A DNA stretch of 64,000 nucleotides from positions 124,001-188,000 of the forward strand of contig JACKIC010000009.1 of assembly GCA_020638655.1 (NCBI GenBank), given 5' to 3'. Below are positions 42,060 through 53,966 of this stretch, in pieces. Numbering within the stretch: the stretch's first letter is position 1; each line of letters starts with the position of its first letter. The notes below the pieces were generated by a model that did no database searches, was not told the DNA's origin, and was given only the letters and a program-made list of their open reading frames with translations. This DNA is from Planctomycetota bacterium (GTDB lineage Bacteria; Planctomycetota; UBA1135; UBA2386). The translations under genes and the position numbers were made by a program.

Positions 42060-42569
42060 TCAGTCGAACTTCTTCTTGCGGATCTTGGCGATCAGCTTCG
42101 ACGACGAGTGGCCCTTCTTGTCGCCCACGAACACCGCCTTGATCTCGAGCTTCTTGAGCGTGTCCTTCTCGGGCAGCGTCTTGAGCGTGTAGTCGGTGCC
42201 CTTGGCGTACATCGTCGGCTTGAGGGCCTCGAGCAGGTCGTCGGCCGTGTCCTCCTCGAAGCTCGTCACGTAGTCGACGAAGCCGATCGAGGCGAGCAGT
42301 TCCATGCGTTCGTCGCACGGCAGGATCGGGTGGCCCTTGCCCTTGAGCTTCTCGGCCGACTTGTCGGTGTTGACCGCCACGACCAGGTAGTCGCCGCGCG
42401 AGCGCGCGTCCTCGAGGCAGCGCGTGTGCCCGACATGCAACAGGTCGAACACCCCGTTGGTCAGCACCACCGTCTTGCCGCTGGCGCGCAAGCCCGTGAG
42501 GATGGCCGCGAGACTGCGGCGGTCGACAACCTTGTCCTTGGAACGGTGCTTGCGCGGGACGACGACCAA
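42060..42569 (-). CDS. RfaE2/HldE-C-like cytidylyltransferase (nucleotidyltransferase fold)
   Basis: A 169-aa enzyme of the HIGH-superfamily nucleotidyltransferases: VVLTNGVFDLLHVGHTRCLEDA gives the HxGH motif, followed by LVVAVNTDKSAEKLKGKGHPI and CDERMELLASIGFVDYVTSF. It is closest to the ADP-heptose adenylyltransferase domain of HldE or to glycerol-3-phosphate cytidylyltransferase. The C-terminus replaces the usual STT(G/S) loop with a Lys-rich KKGHSSSKLIAKIRKKKFD tail. The start is TTG at 42569, supported by GGAGG five bases upstream; longer readings have no support. It is separate from the full HldE gene at 53963. Confidence 0.85.
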   Translation of the reverse strand: MVVVPRKHRSKDKVVDRRSLAAILTGLRASGKTVVLTNGVFDLLHVGHTRCLEDARSRGDYLVVAVNTDKSAEKLKGKGHPILPCDERMELLASIGFVDYVTSFEEDTADDLLEALKPTMYAKGTDYTLKTLPEKDTLKKLEIKAVFVGDKKGHSSSKLIAKIRKKKFD

Positions 42570-42696
42570 ACGAGCCTCCGGATGGGGTGCGGAATGACAG
42601 CGGGCGTGGCGCAGGATGCCACACGGAGAGGCCCACGGCAACGGCAGTTCCGACGACTGCGTGGGTCCACGGACACGCGGCGGCGGCACCGGCGCG

Positions 42697-42702
42697 TATC
42701 CT
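42697..42702 (+). promoter_or_regulatory. TAnnnT -10-like box before the M24 peptidase
   Basis: GCGTATCCTGCGCCCC directly precedes the ATG at 42710. TATCCT ends seven bases from it. Confidence 0.5.
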
Positions 42703-42709
42703 GCGCCCC

Positions 42710-44125
42710 ATGGTCCCCCACCCTCTGCGGCGCGCGGTCACCGTCAGCGTCCTCACCACCATCTTCACCGCCGCTGCCGCCGCACAGGCGAAGCTGCCAG
42801 CCCCACCCGCGCCACCGTCGCCCGAACAGTGCCGCCAGCACCGTGTCGACCTCGCCAAGGCGATCGCCGGCGCGCACCCGGGGCGCGCGGTCGTGGTGCT
42901 GCTGCGCGGCGCGGGCAAGCCGGCCGACATGGGGCCGTTCGTGCAGGACCAGGACTTCCTCTACCTGACCGGGGTCGCCGAGCCCGACCTGGCGATGCTG
43001 CTGGTGCCGGCCGCCGACGGTTCGCTGACCGTCGACGAGCTGCTGGTGCCGCCGCACTCGCGCTTCGCGGCGACCTGGGACGGCAACTTCCTGGCGCCCG
43101 GTGAGGACACCGCGCAACGCACCGGCTTCGGTGCGGCGACCAACGTGCGCGCGCTGCAGGAACGGCTGACCGCGCTGCTCGCCGAGCAGAACGGCGCGCG
43201 ACCGCTGCTGCTGACGGCGACGCGACCCGCGGCGCGGTTGGGCAGCACACCGGGGCGCGCGGCACAGATCGCCGGCGAGGTCGCGCGCGATCCGTTCGAC
43301 GGCCGCAGCAGCCGCGAGGCGGCGCTGGCCGACAAGCTGCGCGCGGGCTTCGCGGGCCTGCAGATCGAGAGCCTCGAAGACGTGCTGCACCCGCAACGCG
43401 CGGCCAAGACCGACGGTGAGATCGAGCTGCTGCGCGCCTCGGCCGAGATCGCCGCGGCGGGCATCGCCGAGGCGATGAAGAGCGCGCGACCCGGGCTCTA
43501 CGAGTACCAGCTCGCCGCGGTGGCGCGCTACGTGTTCTCGCTGCGCGGCGCGGGCCCCGACGCCTACGCGGCGATCGTCGGCGCCGGCGCCAACGGCTGC
43601 ATCCTGCACTACAGCGCGTGCAGCAAGGTGCTCGAGAAGGACGACCTGATCGTCATGGACTACGCGGCGACGCTGCACGGCTACGCCAGCGACGTGACGC
43701 GCACGTTCCCGGCGAGCGGGCGGTTCAGCAAGGAGCAGAAGAAGCTCGTGCAGGACGTCTACGAGATCCAGCAGGAGCTGATCGCCCAGGTGAAGCCCGG
43801 CGCCAGGCTCAGCCAGCTGGGCCGGCAGTGCAGCGAACTGCTGCGCGCGCGCGGCTACCGCAGCGACCACGGCCCCTGCCACCACGTCGGCCTCGCCGTG
43901 CACGACCCGTCGGTCGACGTGCTCGCGCCCGGCATGGTGATCACGGTCGAGCCGGGCGCCTACCTGCGCGACCGGGGCATGGGCTGCCGCATCGAGGACA
44001 TCGTGCTGGTGACCGCGAACGGCCACGAGGTGCTGTCGGCGGGGTGCCCGAGTGAGCCCGCCGCCATCGAAGCGCTGATGCGCGAACGCGGCGTCGTCGA
44101 CGTGCCCGTCGGCGCGCGGCGGTAG
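42710..44125 (+). CDS. Exported M24 metallopeptidase (Xaa-Pro aminopeptidase-like)
   Basis: A 471-aa aminopeptidase P-type enzyme with a signal peptide (RRAVTVSVLTTIFTAAAAAQ). The N-terminal creatinase/AMP_N domain includes DFLYLTGVAEPDLAMLLVP. The pita-bread domain carries the five metal ligands in VMDYAATL (Asp), YASDVTRTF (Asp), HHVGLAVHD (His), VITVEPGAY (Glu) and CRIEDIVLV (Glu). It removes N-terminal residues next to proline from peptides, here in the periplasm. The upstream in-frame start at 42587 would precede the signal peptide and is rejected. It is divergent from the cytidylyltransferase gene. Confidence 0.93.
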   Translation: MVPHPLRRAVTVSVLTTIFTAAAAAQAKLPAPPAPPSPEQCRQHRVDLAKAIAGAHPGRAVVVLLRGAGKPADMGPFVQDQDFLYLTGVAEPDLAMLLVPAADGSLTVDELLVPPHSRFAATWDGNFLAPGEDTAQRTGFGAATNVRALQERLTALLAEQNGARPLLLTATRPAARLGSTPGRAAQIAGEVARDPFDGRSSREAALADKLRAGFAGLQIESLEDVLHPQRAAKTDGEIELLRASAEIAAAGIAEAMKSARPGLYEYQLAAVARYVFSLRGAGPDAYAAIVGAGANGCILHYSACSKVLEKDDLIVMDYAATLHGYASDVTRTFPASGRFSKEQKKLVQDVYEIQQELIAQVKPGARLSQLGRQCSELLRARGYRSDHGPCHHVGLAVHDPSVDVLAPGMVITVEPGAYLRDRGMGCRIEDIVLVTANGHEVLSAGCPSEPAAIEALMRERGVVDVPVGARR

Positions 44126-44183
44126 ACCAACGGCCGACCCCGGTGCGCGCGACCCGCGGCCCGACTACCGTTCGCCCCATCAC

Positions 44184-45740
44184 GTGAACCCGACCCCGCT
44201 GCTGCTGCGCCGCCCGATCCTGCTGCTGCTCGCGTGCGGCCTGCTGTTCCACCTGCCGTGGCTCGCGGGGCCGTTCGGGTTCGGCGAGAACAACATCAAC
44301 GCGACGTTCTTCTTCGGGCCGTTCGCGCAGCACTGGGAGAAGTTCGGCTGGCTCACGCTGCGCGGCGCGCCGCTCGGCGCCACCGCGTTGACCTTGCCCG
44401 AGACCGTCGGCGCGGGCTTCCCCTACTTCAATCACCCGCCGGGCTTCGCGTGGCTGTGTTGCCTGCTCGGCACGGCCGAATGGCAGCTGCGCCTGCCCTG
44501 CGTGCTCGCCGTGATCGCCTCGGGGCCGCTGCTGTTCGCGCTGCTGCGGTCGCGCCTGGGCGCGGGGCCCGCGTGGCTCGCGGGCCTGCTCGTGATGATC
44601 GCGCCGGGCACGGCCTACGCGGCGGTGATCAGCTACGAGTCGGTGGTCATCGCGTTCGGCTTGCTGTTGCTGCTCGCACACGAACACACGGCCGCCGGCG
44701 ACCGCAGATGGCGCATGCCGCTCGTCCTTGCTGCCGCGCTCGGCGTCTGGATCGACTGGGCGTTCGTGTTCTACGTCGCGGCGCTGCTGCCGTGGTCCCT
44801 GCCGGCAGCGCCGCGCGAACTGCTGCGCCGGCTGTGGCTGCCCGCCGCGGCGGCCGCCGTGTCCCTCGCGCTGGTGTTCGCGTGGCGCCTTTGGGCCGAA
44901 GCCAACCCCGAACTGCCGCCGCCTGGGCCGACGCAGGAGACGATCGGCCGCACGCTGCACCGCGCCGTGTTCGGCGGGCCGCCGTGGGGTGCGTTCTTCG
45001 CGGCGCTCGGCGACCGCCTCGTCGATGCTTTCTCGCGCACCGGCCTCGGCGTCGCGTTGCTCGGCCTGCCGCTCGCGCTGCGCGCCTGCCCCCGCCTCGT
45101 GGTCGCGCTGCTGCTGCCGCCGCTGCTGAACTTCGGCATCTTCCGCAGCCACTCGATGGGCCACCTGATGTTCGCGGCCTACGCGGTGCCGCCGCTCGCG
45201 GTGCTCGTCGCGGCCGTGCCGCACACGCTGCGGCGCTGGCGCCCGGCCGCGACCGTCGCCGTCGCCGCCGGCGCCCTCGTCGCCGCCATGGTCGGCTGGC
45301 ACACCGTCGAATTCGAACGCGGGGCCACGAGCCCGCTGCTGGCGCGCGTCGCCGCCGCGCTCAGCCGCATGGCCGCCGAGCCGCTGCCGCAGGGCCATCC
45401 CGACCCCGGCGACGACCGCCCGCCGCTCGTCGCGACCAACTCGCCGCAGATCCCGCCCTACTACGTCACGTCGCCGCGCGTGCTGCTGGCACCCGTGGCG
45501 GATCCCCGCCAACTCGACGCGCAGCGCGCCGGCCCCGCGCGCATCGTCTACGTGCACTTCCAGAACGAGCTGCACGAGCCCGGCAAGCCGCCGCTCGTCG
45601 CGCCCGACCAGCCGCTGCGCGACTTCCTCGCGCCGTTCCCCCACATCGACCTGCCAGAGTTCGTCGGCGAGTGGCCGATGGGCCACGGCAGGACGATCGT
45701 CATCCGCGGCGCGGGCGCCTGGTTCGTGCCGCGCCGTTGA
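44184..45740 (+). CDS. Multi-pass membrane protein, glycosyltransferase-39/PMT-like
   Basis: A 518-aa protein with about ten hydrophobic helices. The N-terminal helix is followed by a large loop with NNINATFFFGPFAQHWEKFG and ETVGAGFPYFNHPPGFAWL. This resembles the first loop of ArnT/PMT-type glycosyltransferases, where acidic residues and an H-x-P-G motif contact the lipid-linked sugar. The C-terminal 110 residues are soluble (periplasmic). The usual DD/DE pair is not obvious, so catalytic activity is uncertain. The start is GTG at 44184, with TACCGT 12 bases upstream. Probable role: transfer of a polyprenyl-linked sugar, or an O-antigen-ligase-like function (inference). Confidence 0.68.
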   Translation: MNPTPLLLRRPILLLLACGLLFHLPWLAGPFGFGENNINATFFFGPFAQHWEKFGWLTLRGAPLGATALTLPETVGAGFPYFNHPPGFAWLCCLLGTAEWQLRLPCVLAVIASGPLLFALLRSRLGAGPAWLAGLLVMIAPGTAYAAVISYESVVIAFGLLLLLAHEHTAAGDRRWRMPLVLAAALGVWIDWAFVFYVAALLPWSLPAAPRELLRRLWLPAAAAAVSLALVFAWRLWAEANPELPPPGPTQETIGRTLHRAVFGGPPWGAFFAALGDRLVDAFSRTGLGVALLGLPLALRACPRLVVALLLPPLLNFGIFRSHSMGHLMFAAYAVPPLAVLVAAVPHTLRRWRPAATVAVAAGALVAAMVGWHTVEFERGATSPLLARVAAALSRMAAEPLPQGHPDPGDDRPPLVATNSPQIPPYYVTSPRVLLAPVADPRQLDAQRAGPARIVYVHFQNELHEPGKPPLVAPDQPLRDFLAPFPHIDLPEFVGEWPMGHGRTIVIRGAGAWFVPRR

Positions 45741-45770
45741 GCGCGGCCGGACCGGCGCCCGCGTCGGACG

Positions 45771-48296
45771 TCACTTGACGACCCAGTAGTTGAGCACCTG
45801 ATACTGCTGGCGCGTCGCCGGGTCGCGGTGCACGTAGGTGAACAGGCCGTAGGAGTAGCGGTTGGCCGCGAAGTTGGTCGCCTCGATCGCGCCGACCACG
45901 CCCGTGTAGGTGGTCGACTGGCCACTCGTGATGCGCCAGGTGCTCTCGGTGCCGACGCCGACCGAGACCCCGCCGAGCGCGCCGCCCGCGGTCACCTCCA
46001 TCTCACGCTCGTAGCTGACCGCCAGCGAACCGCCGGTCGAGATCGAGGTGCCGACCTGCAGCGTCACCTCGGTGGTGCCGCCGCCCTGGCCGACGCCGAT
46101 CGGGCCGACCTGCAGGCCGTTGTTGAGGCCGAGCAGGGCGTTCTTCTCGGCGGTCGTCGGGTAGCTCGTGACGTCGCCGATCGTGTGCTTGAACACGCTG
46201 CCGTCGACGTGCACGGCGTTGGCCGGCACCGCGTTGTTGTAGAAGGCGCGCTCGGCCTGCATCGTCACCGGCTCGCGCGGGTAGTTGAGCATCACCTTCT
46301 GGCCGATCAGCGTCGGGTCGGGGTGCGACAGGATCGTGTAGGTGTAGCGGTCGATCGGCACCGAGGTGAACACGACCAGGTCCTCGGTCGGCGCCGAGGT
46401 GAACAGGATCGTCTTCGACAGCTCGTAGGCGCGGCCCTTGGTGCGCGAACCGGCGACCGTGAGGGTGTCCTTGAGCTCGAACTCGGACTGCGTGATCGGC
46501 CCGCCGTCGAGGTTGACGCCGGCCGAGACGCTGGCCGAGAACGTCACCGAACGCTCGCGCTCGCTGGTGGTCGAGGTGGTGTTGCCGAACGCGGTGTAGG
46601 AGCCGCCGACGTTCTGGCCGATGCCCGACTGGGTCGGCGGCGCGGCGAGCGCGGCGAGCACCACGGGCTCGCTGAAGACGAGCTTGTACTCCGCCTCGGA
46701 GTAGCTCAGCACGGGGCTGTCGAGGTCGACGTTGGCGGGCAGCAGCATCGGGTAGGCCGCGCCCTGCACCGGGTTGTTGTTCACGCACTGGATCGAGCGC
46801 AGCTCCTGGATCTGCGAGGACAGCTGCGTGAGGCCGTAGATGCGCACGCGCTCGACCTGCGAGGTGCTGCCGGCGGGCGTCTGGTAGTAGGTCGCGATGT
46901 CCTCGTAGTCGTCGCCGGTGAAGTCGCCGACCACGAACGAACTGGTGTTGCGGTCGAACAGCGAGCTGTTCGAGCTGCTCTGCGTCATCGCCACGTCGGG
47001 CAGGCGCCAGTCCTGCACCGAGGTCCACGGCGTGGTGTTGAGGAAGTCGTCGAACACGTCGACGTTGGCCGAGATCTCGTCGACGCCGTCGTTGTCGATG
47101 TCGAGCGTGTTGACGTGCACGGTGCGGATGTAGCGGTTGGCCGGCGAGCCGCAGCCCGACAGGCTGCGCTGGAACGAGAAGCCGGTGCCGCCGAGCTTGG
47201 CGAACGCGTGCTCCTTGTCGTCGTAGGCCACCATCAGCATCAGCGGCGTGTTGCACTGCGTGGTGAACTCGGTGACTCCGCCGACCACGATCTCGTCCAG
47301 GCCGTCGCCGTCGATGTCGCCCATCGCCACCGAGCACGAGAAGCCGTTGCGCAGCGTCTGGTTCTGGTCGCGCTCGGCGAACGGCTCGCTGCGCAGCGTG
47401 TTGAAGCCGGCCTTGATGTCGTCGAGCACGACGACGCGGGCCGACCCCGTGTTCGCGTTCCTCTCCTGGATGCCGACGACGATCTCGGGGCCGGCGTCCT
47501 GGTCGATGTTGCCGGCCGCGAGCTGCAGGCTCATCTGCGACGGCGGCAGATCGGGCAGCACCTCGAGCTCGCCGCCGACGCGGCTGTAGGCAGCCCCGTC
47601 GAAGCGCCACATCGTCACCTTGGCGGCGCCGGCGACCGTGAGGCCGATGACCAGGTCGTCCTTGCCGTCGAGGTCGAAGTCGGTCGCCACCGCGGCCACG
47701 TCGGTGACGTTGCCGTTGGCGGCCAACTGCACGTCGGTCTGCGCGAAACCGTTGGTCGCGTCGCCGTAGCTGCGCACGCGCGTCTCGATGCCGTTCTGGT
47801 AGACGAACACGATCTCGTCGAGACCGTTGCCGTCGGTGTCGGCGGCCACGACCGCCGAGGTAGCCTGCGGGAACTCGAACTGGTTGCCCAGGTGCGGCAG
47901 GAACGGGATCTGGCTCGCGTCCTGGCCGTGCAGCACGTCGACGGTGGCATTGCCGTTGTTGTCGGTGACCTCGGCGAGCAGCATCGGCGCGTTGTTGTTG
48001 ACCGCGCCGGCCAGACCGATGTTGCACATCACCAGCTCGTTGGTCAGCGCCAGCTTGGGCTTGTTGCCGAGCGGGCTGGTCGAGGACTCCATGGTCAGGC
48101 CGGGCGCGGTCTGCCGCGGGGTCTTGGTGGTGTCGACACCCAGGGTGTTGAGCGCGCCTTCGAGGTCGCTCGAGACCCCGGCGCCACCGCCGCCGCCACC
48201 GCCGCCGCCGCAGGCCGTGAGCAGGGAGAGCGCGGAGAGGAAGACGACCGGCGCGCTGGCGCGGCGGTCACGACGGGAATGGGCTCGGAGAATCAT
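45771..48296 (-). CDS. FG-GAP/VCBS lipoprotein with a C-terminal strand-rich domain
   Basis: An 841-aa surface lipoprotein. A signal sequence ends at LSALSLLTAC, and the lipid-modified Cys is followed by nine Gly. Residues about 90-500 carry VCBS/FG-GAP repeats with calcium loops (DTDGNGLDE, DFDLDGKDD, DIDGDGLDE, DIDNDGVDE), predicted to form a propeller. Residues about 550-841 consist of long alternating strands rich in Ser/Thr (SVTFSASVSAGVNLDGG; STWRITSGQSTTYTGVVGAI). This texture recalls aerolysin-like beta-pore or Ig-like stalk domains. The function is unknown; adhesion or pore formation are options. Convergent with the membrane protein gene, 30 bp between stops. Confidence 0.8.
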   Translation of the reverse strand: MILRAHSRRDRRASAPVVFLSALSLLTACGGGGGGGGGAGVSSDLEGALNTLGVDTTKTPRQTAPGLTMESSTSPLGNKPKLALTNELVMCNIGLAGAVNNNAPMLLAEVTDNNGNATVDVLHGQDASQIPFLPHLGNQFEFPQATSAVVAADTDGNGLDEIVFVYQNGIETRVRSYGDATNGFAQTDVQLAANGNVTDVAAVATDFDLDGKDDLVIGLTVAGAAKVTMWRFDGAAYSRVGGELEVLPDLPPSQMSLQLAAGNIDQDAGPEIVVGIQERNANTGSARVVVLDDIKAGFNTLRSEPFAERDQNQTLRNGFSCSVAMGDIDGDGLDEIVVGGVTEFTTQCNTPLMLMVAYDDKEHAFAKLGGTGFSFQRSLSGCGSPANRYIRTVHVNTLDIDNDGVDEISANVDVFDDFLNTTPWTSVQDWRLPDVAMTQSSSNSSLFDRNTSSFVVGDFTGDDYEDIATYYQTPAGSTSQVERVRIYGLTQLSSQIQELRSIQCVNNNPVQGAAYPMLLPANVDLDSPVLSYSEAEYKLVFSEPVVLAALAAPPTQSGIGQNVGGSYTAFGNTTSTTSERERSVTFSASVSAGVNLDGGPITQSEFELKDTLTVAGSRTKGRAYELSKTILFTSAPTEDLVVFTSVPIDRYTYTILSHPDPTLIGQKVMLNYPREPVTMQAERAFYNNAVPANAVHVDGSVFKHTIGDVTSYPTTAEKNALLGLNNGLQVGPIGVGQGGGTTEVTLQVGTSISTGGSLAVSYEREMEVTAGGALGGVSVGVGTESTWRITSGQSTTYTGVVGAIEATNFAANRYSYGLFTYVHRDPATRQQYQVLNYWVVK

Positions 48297-48464
48297 GTCG
48301 CGGGGAGGAGGTTGCGAGGACGCCGCTCGATGGCGGCTCGACCCCCGATGCGGCAGCCGTGCCCGCGACCCGCAGAGATTCCTCCCCGTTCCTCGCCCGC
48401 TCCCCCAGGGGCCGGCGCCACGGCGACTTGGGCGCCCCCATGCCCGGCGGGCCGCCCGCGGGGC

Positions 48465-49469
48465 CTACGCGAACTCGCGTTCGCGCAACCGCATCCGCAG
48501 CCGACGGAAGCAGATCAGCTTCTTGTCGGTCTCGTCCCAGAGCTTGAGGCCGAGCGCCTTGACCGCGCCCCACAGGTTGGTCGTGCTGACCTGCTGGAAC
48601 AGCGGGTGCGACTCGTGGCACGCCTGCAGGTAGTAGTTCGGGATGCGCGCGCTCAGGTGGTGCACGTGGTGGTAGCCGATGTTGCCGGTGAACCACTGCA
48701 GCACCGCCGGCAGGCGCAGGTAGGCGCTGCCCTTGAGCGAGGCGTCGACGAAGTTCCAGTCCTCACCGCGCTCCCAGTAGGCGTCCTCGAACTGGTGCTG
48801 CAGGTAGAACAGCCAGATGCCGATCGCGCCGGCGACGGCGATCACGACCGCCTGCAGCAGCAGGTAGGTGCCCACGCCGAGCAGCGCGCTCATGCCCGCG
48901 CCGATCGTCAGCAGGCCGAGGTTGGTCCACCACACCGAGGCCTTCTCGCGCGCCGGCGTGCCCTTGTGCGGGATGCGCTGCTCGAAGCCGAACATCACCA
49001 GCGGCGCGACGAACAGGATCACGATCGGGCTGCGCACGATGCGGTAGGCGACGCGCTTCCAGAACGACGAGGCCAGGTACTCGTTGACCGTCATCGTCCA
49101 GAAGTCACCGACGCCGCGCTTGTCGAGGTTGCCGGTGGTGCCGTGGTGTGTGGCGTGCTGCGCGCGCCAGTAGCGGTAGGGCGTCCAGGTCAGCACGCCG
49201 GTGATCGCGCCCCACACGTCGTTCGCGCGCCGCGAGGCGAAGAACGAGCCGTGCCCGCAGTCGTGGAAGATGATGAACACGCGCACCAGCAGCACGCCGG
49301 CGAGCGCCGCGAACGGCAGCGCCAGCCAGAGCGAGTAGGAGCTGGCCCAGACGATCGCGCACCAGATCGCGACGTAGGAACCGATGGAGTTGACCAGCTG
49401 CCAGGTCGCGCGGGCGACGCTGGACTTCTGGTAGGTCGCCACGAGGGCCTTCCACGAATCGCTCTGCAT
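48465..49469 (-). CDS. Membrane fatty-acid desaturase
   Basis: A 334-aa desaturase of the delta-12/omega-6 type. The three His boxes that hold the di-iron centre are HDCGH (residue about 69), HATHH with GTTGN (about 105) and HHVHH in TGNIGYHHVHHLS (about 270). The hydrophobic pairs between them give four membrane spans with both loops in the cytoplasm. It introduces a cis double bond in membrane lipids using ferredoxin-type electrons (family knowledge), usually to adjust fluidity. The C-terminus is basic (RRLRMRLREREF). It appears monocistronic. Confidence 0.93.
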   Translation of the reverse strand: MQSDSWKALVATYQKSSVARATWQLVNSIGSYVAIWCAIVWASSYSLWLALPFAALAGVLLVRVFIIFHDCGHGSFFASRRANDVWGAITGVLTWTPYRYWRAQHATHHGTTGNLDKRGVGDFWTMTVNEYLASSFWKRVAYRIVRSPIVILFVAPLVMFGFEQRIPHKGTPAREKASVWWTNLGLLTIGAGMSALLGVGTYLLLQAVVIAVAGAIGIWLFYLQHQFEDAYWERGEDWNFVDASLKGSAYLRLPAVLQWFTGNIGYHHVHHLSARIPNYYLQACHESHPLFQQVSTTNLWGAVKALGLKLWDETDKKLICFRRLRMRLREREFA

Positions 49470-49664
49470 GTTTGCTCTGGGATCGGTGTCGATCAGGCGC
49501 GAACGGGCCTCGAGCGGCCGCGCCCGCGTGATCTCGAATCGACCGTCTTGTCGGTTGGGGAGGAGAGAATCGCCCGGGGACGGGCGGGTGCAAGTACCTC
49601 AGGAGGGGTCGTACCGGGGAGCTTGCTTGGGGAAACTACCGAGGGGGGCTGAGGCGGCGCCAAA

Positions 49665-50009
49665 CTAGGACGAACCCGTGCCCGAGCGCCGGCCGCCGCG
49701 GCTGCGGGACCAGTCGCTCGGCGAGTCGTAGAACTCGCCGTCGTCACCTTGCACGGCTGCGGACAGGCGCTGGGCGATCGCCAGCAGCTTGGTCACCGTG
49801 GCGTGGTCGGGATCGGTGGTGAAGATGTTGCCTTCGTACCAGTCCAGCCAACGGCCCGAACCGAATTGCACCGCGAGCGGACCGTGCGCGGGATCCAGGC
49901 TCAGCTCCGGATCGACCGAGACCACCTCCAGCCATTCGTTGGCGGAGATCTCGAGGCCCCGGTTGGCGGTCCAGTCGACCGCCCTGGTCACACGCAGGTC
50001 ATAACCCAT
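49665..50009 (-). CDS. Small conserved hypothetical protein
   Basis: A 114-aa protein starting MGYDLRVTRAVDW, then EISANEWLEVVSVDPEL, FGSGRWLDWYEGNIFTTDPDHA and LLAIAQRLSAAVQGDDGEFY. This matches a widespread family of small uncharacterised proteins, found scattered in many bacterial groups. It is probably a soluble alpha/beta protein. No partner gene is beside it. The C-terminal ten residues are Ser/Gly/Arg-rich. A 260-bp spacer separates it from the sigma factor gene upstream; no promoter box was identified there. Confidence 0.72.
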   Translation of the reverse strand: MGYDLRVTRAVDWTANRGLEISANEWLEVVSVDPELSLDPAHGPLAVQFGSGRWLDWYEGNIFTTDPDHATVTKLLAIAQRLSAAVQGDDGEFYDSPSDWSRSRGGRRSGTGSS

Positions 50010-50269
50010 GAAGTGTTCGTCGAAGCGACGCCGGCTGGCCGCGACGAGGAGTCTCGATCGGTCACCCGGTGCGGCATACGCGTCCGCTCCGCCGAGCACC
50101 GACGTCCGTTCCGGACCCGGTGGAGAACTCGTTCGTGACCAATGAGGCTGCCGTGGGGACCGTGCAGACCGCGCCTTGGCGGCGAGCAGTTTAGGCCGAA
50201 GACGCTCCAGAAACGCCAGTCCCGACAGAAAGCGGTGCAGAAAGTCCGCCGGGGGCCGTCCGGCACCCC

Positions 50270-50837
50270 TCAGCCGACCGCCAGCTCGGCCTTCAGCCAG
50301 GCCCGGGCGAAGAACCAGTCGGCCTCGACCGTGCGCAAGGACACCTCCAGGGCGGTCGCCACCTCGGCCATCGTCAGCCCGCCGAAACAGCGCAGCTCGA
50401 CCACCTGGGCCTTGCGCGCGTCGAGCGCCGCAAGCCGCTCCAGGGCCTCGTCCAGGGCCAGCACCGACAGCTGGCTGCCGCCGTCGCCCCCCGCCGGCTC
50501 GAGCCAGGTGACCAGGGTTTCTTCGCGGTTGCCGTCGCGCTTCTGCGCATCTCGCCGACGCGCCTGGTCGACGAGCACCTGGCGCATCACCCGCGCACAG
50601 AGCCGCCGAAAATGCACCCGGTCCGCCACCGCCGCCATCTGCTGGTCCACGAGCCGCAGGTAGACTTCGTGCACCAGGGCCGTCGGCTCGAGCGACGCGG
50701 CGGACTCCCGCTGCAGCTGTCGCCGGGCCAGCTCCCGCAGCTCGTCGTAGACGGCCGGCAGGAACGCACCGAGCGGCACCTCCTCGCCGCCGCGGTGACG
50801 CTGCAACAACTGGGTGAACGTCTGGGACTCGAACGAC

Positions 50838-50839
<2 letters not shown>
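50270..50839 (-). CDS. ECF-like sigma factor (TIGR02999 type)
   Basis: A 189-aa sigma factor of the group common in planctomycetes and acidobacteria. The signature LEPTALVHEVYLRLVDQ is present in region 2, with FRRLCARVMRQVLVDQARRRDAQKR. Region 4 is KAQVVELRCFGGLTMAEVATALEVSLRTVEADWFFARAWL, with the typical GLT-x-EVA helix-turn-helix. Start ATG 50839 fits family length. This ATG shares two bases with the ATG of the divergent kinase (CATG), so the two promoters must lie inside each other's coding sequence or one start is further in. Members are thought to be controlled by partner kinases. Confidence 0.9.

Positions 50840-53962
<3,123 letters not shown>

Positions 53963-53966
<4 letters not shown>

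Noticed and set aside
48180..48215. Run of GGC/GGT-type codons after the lipoprotein Cys as a possible phase-variable tract
   Set aside because: The codons are mixed, so there is no long homopolymer on which slippage would be expected; it reads as a Gly-rich tether.
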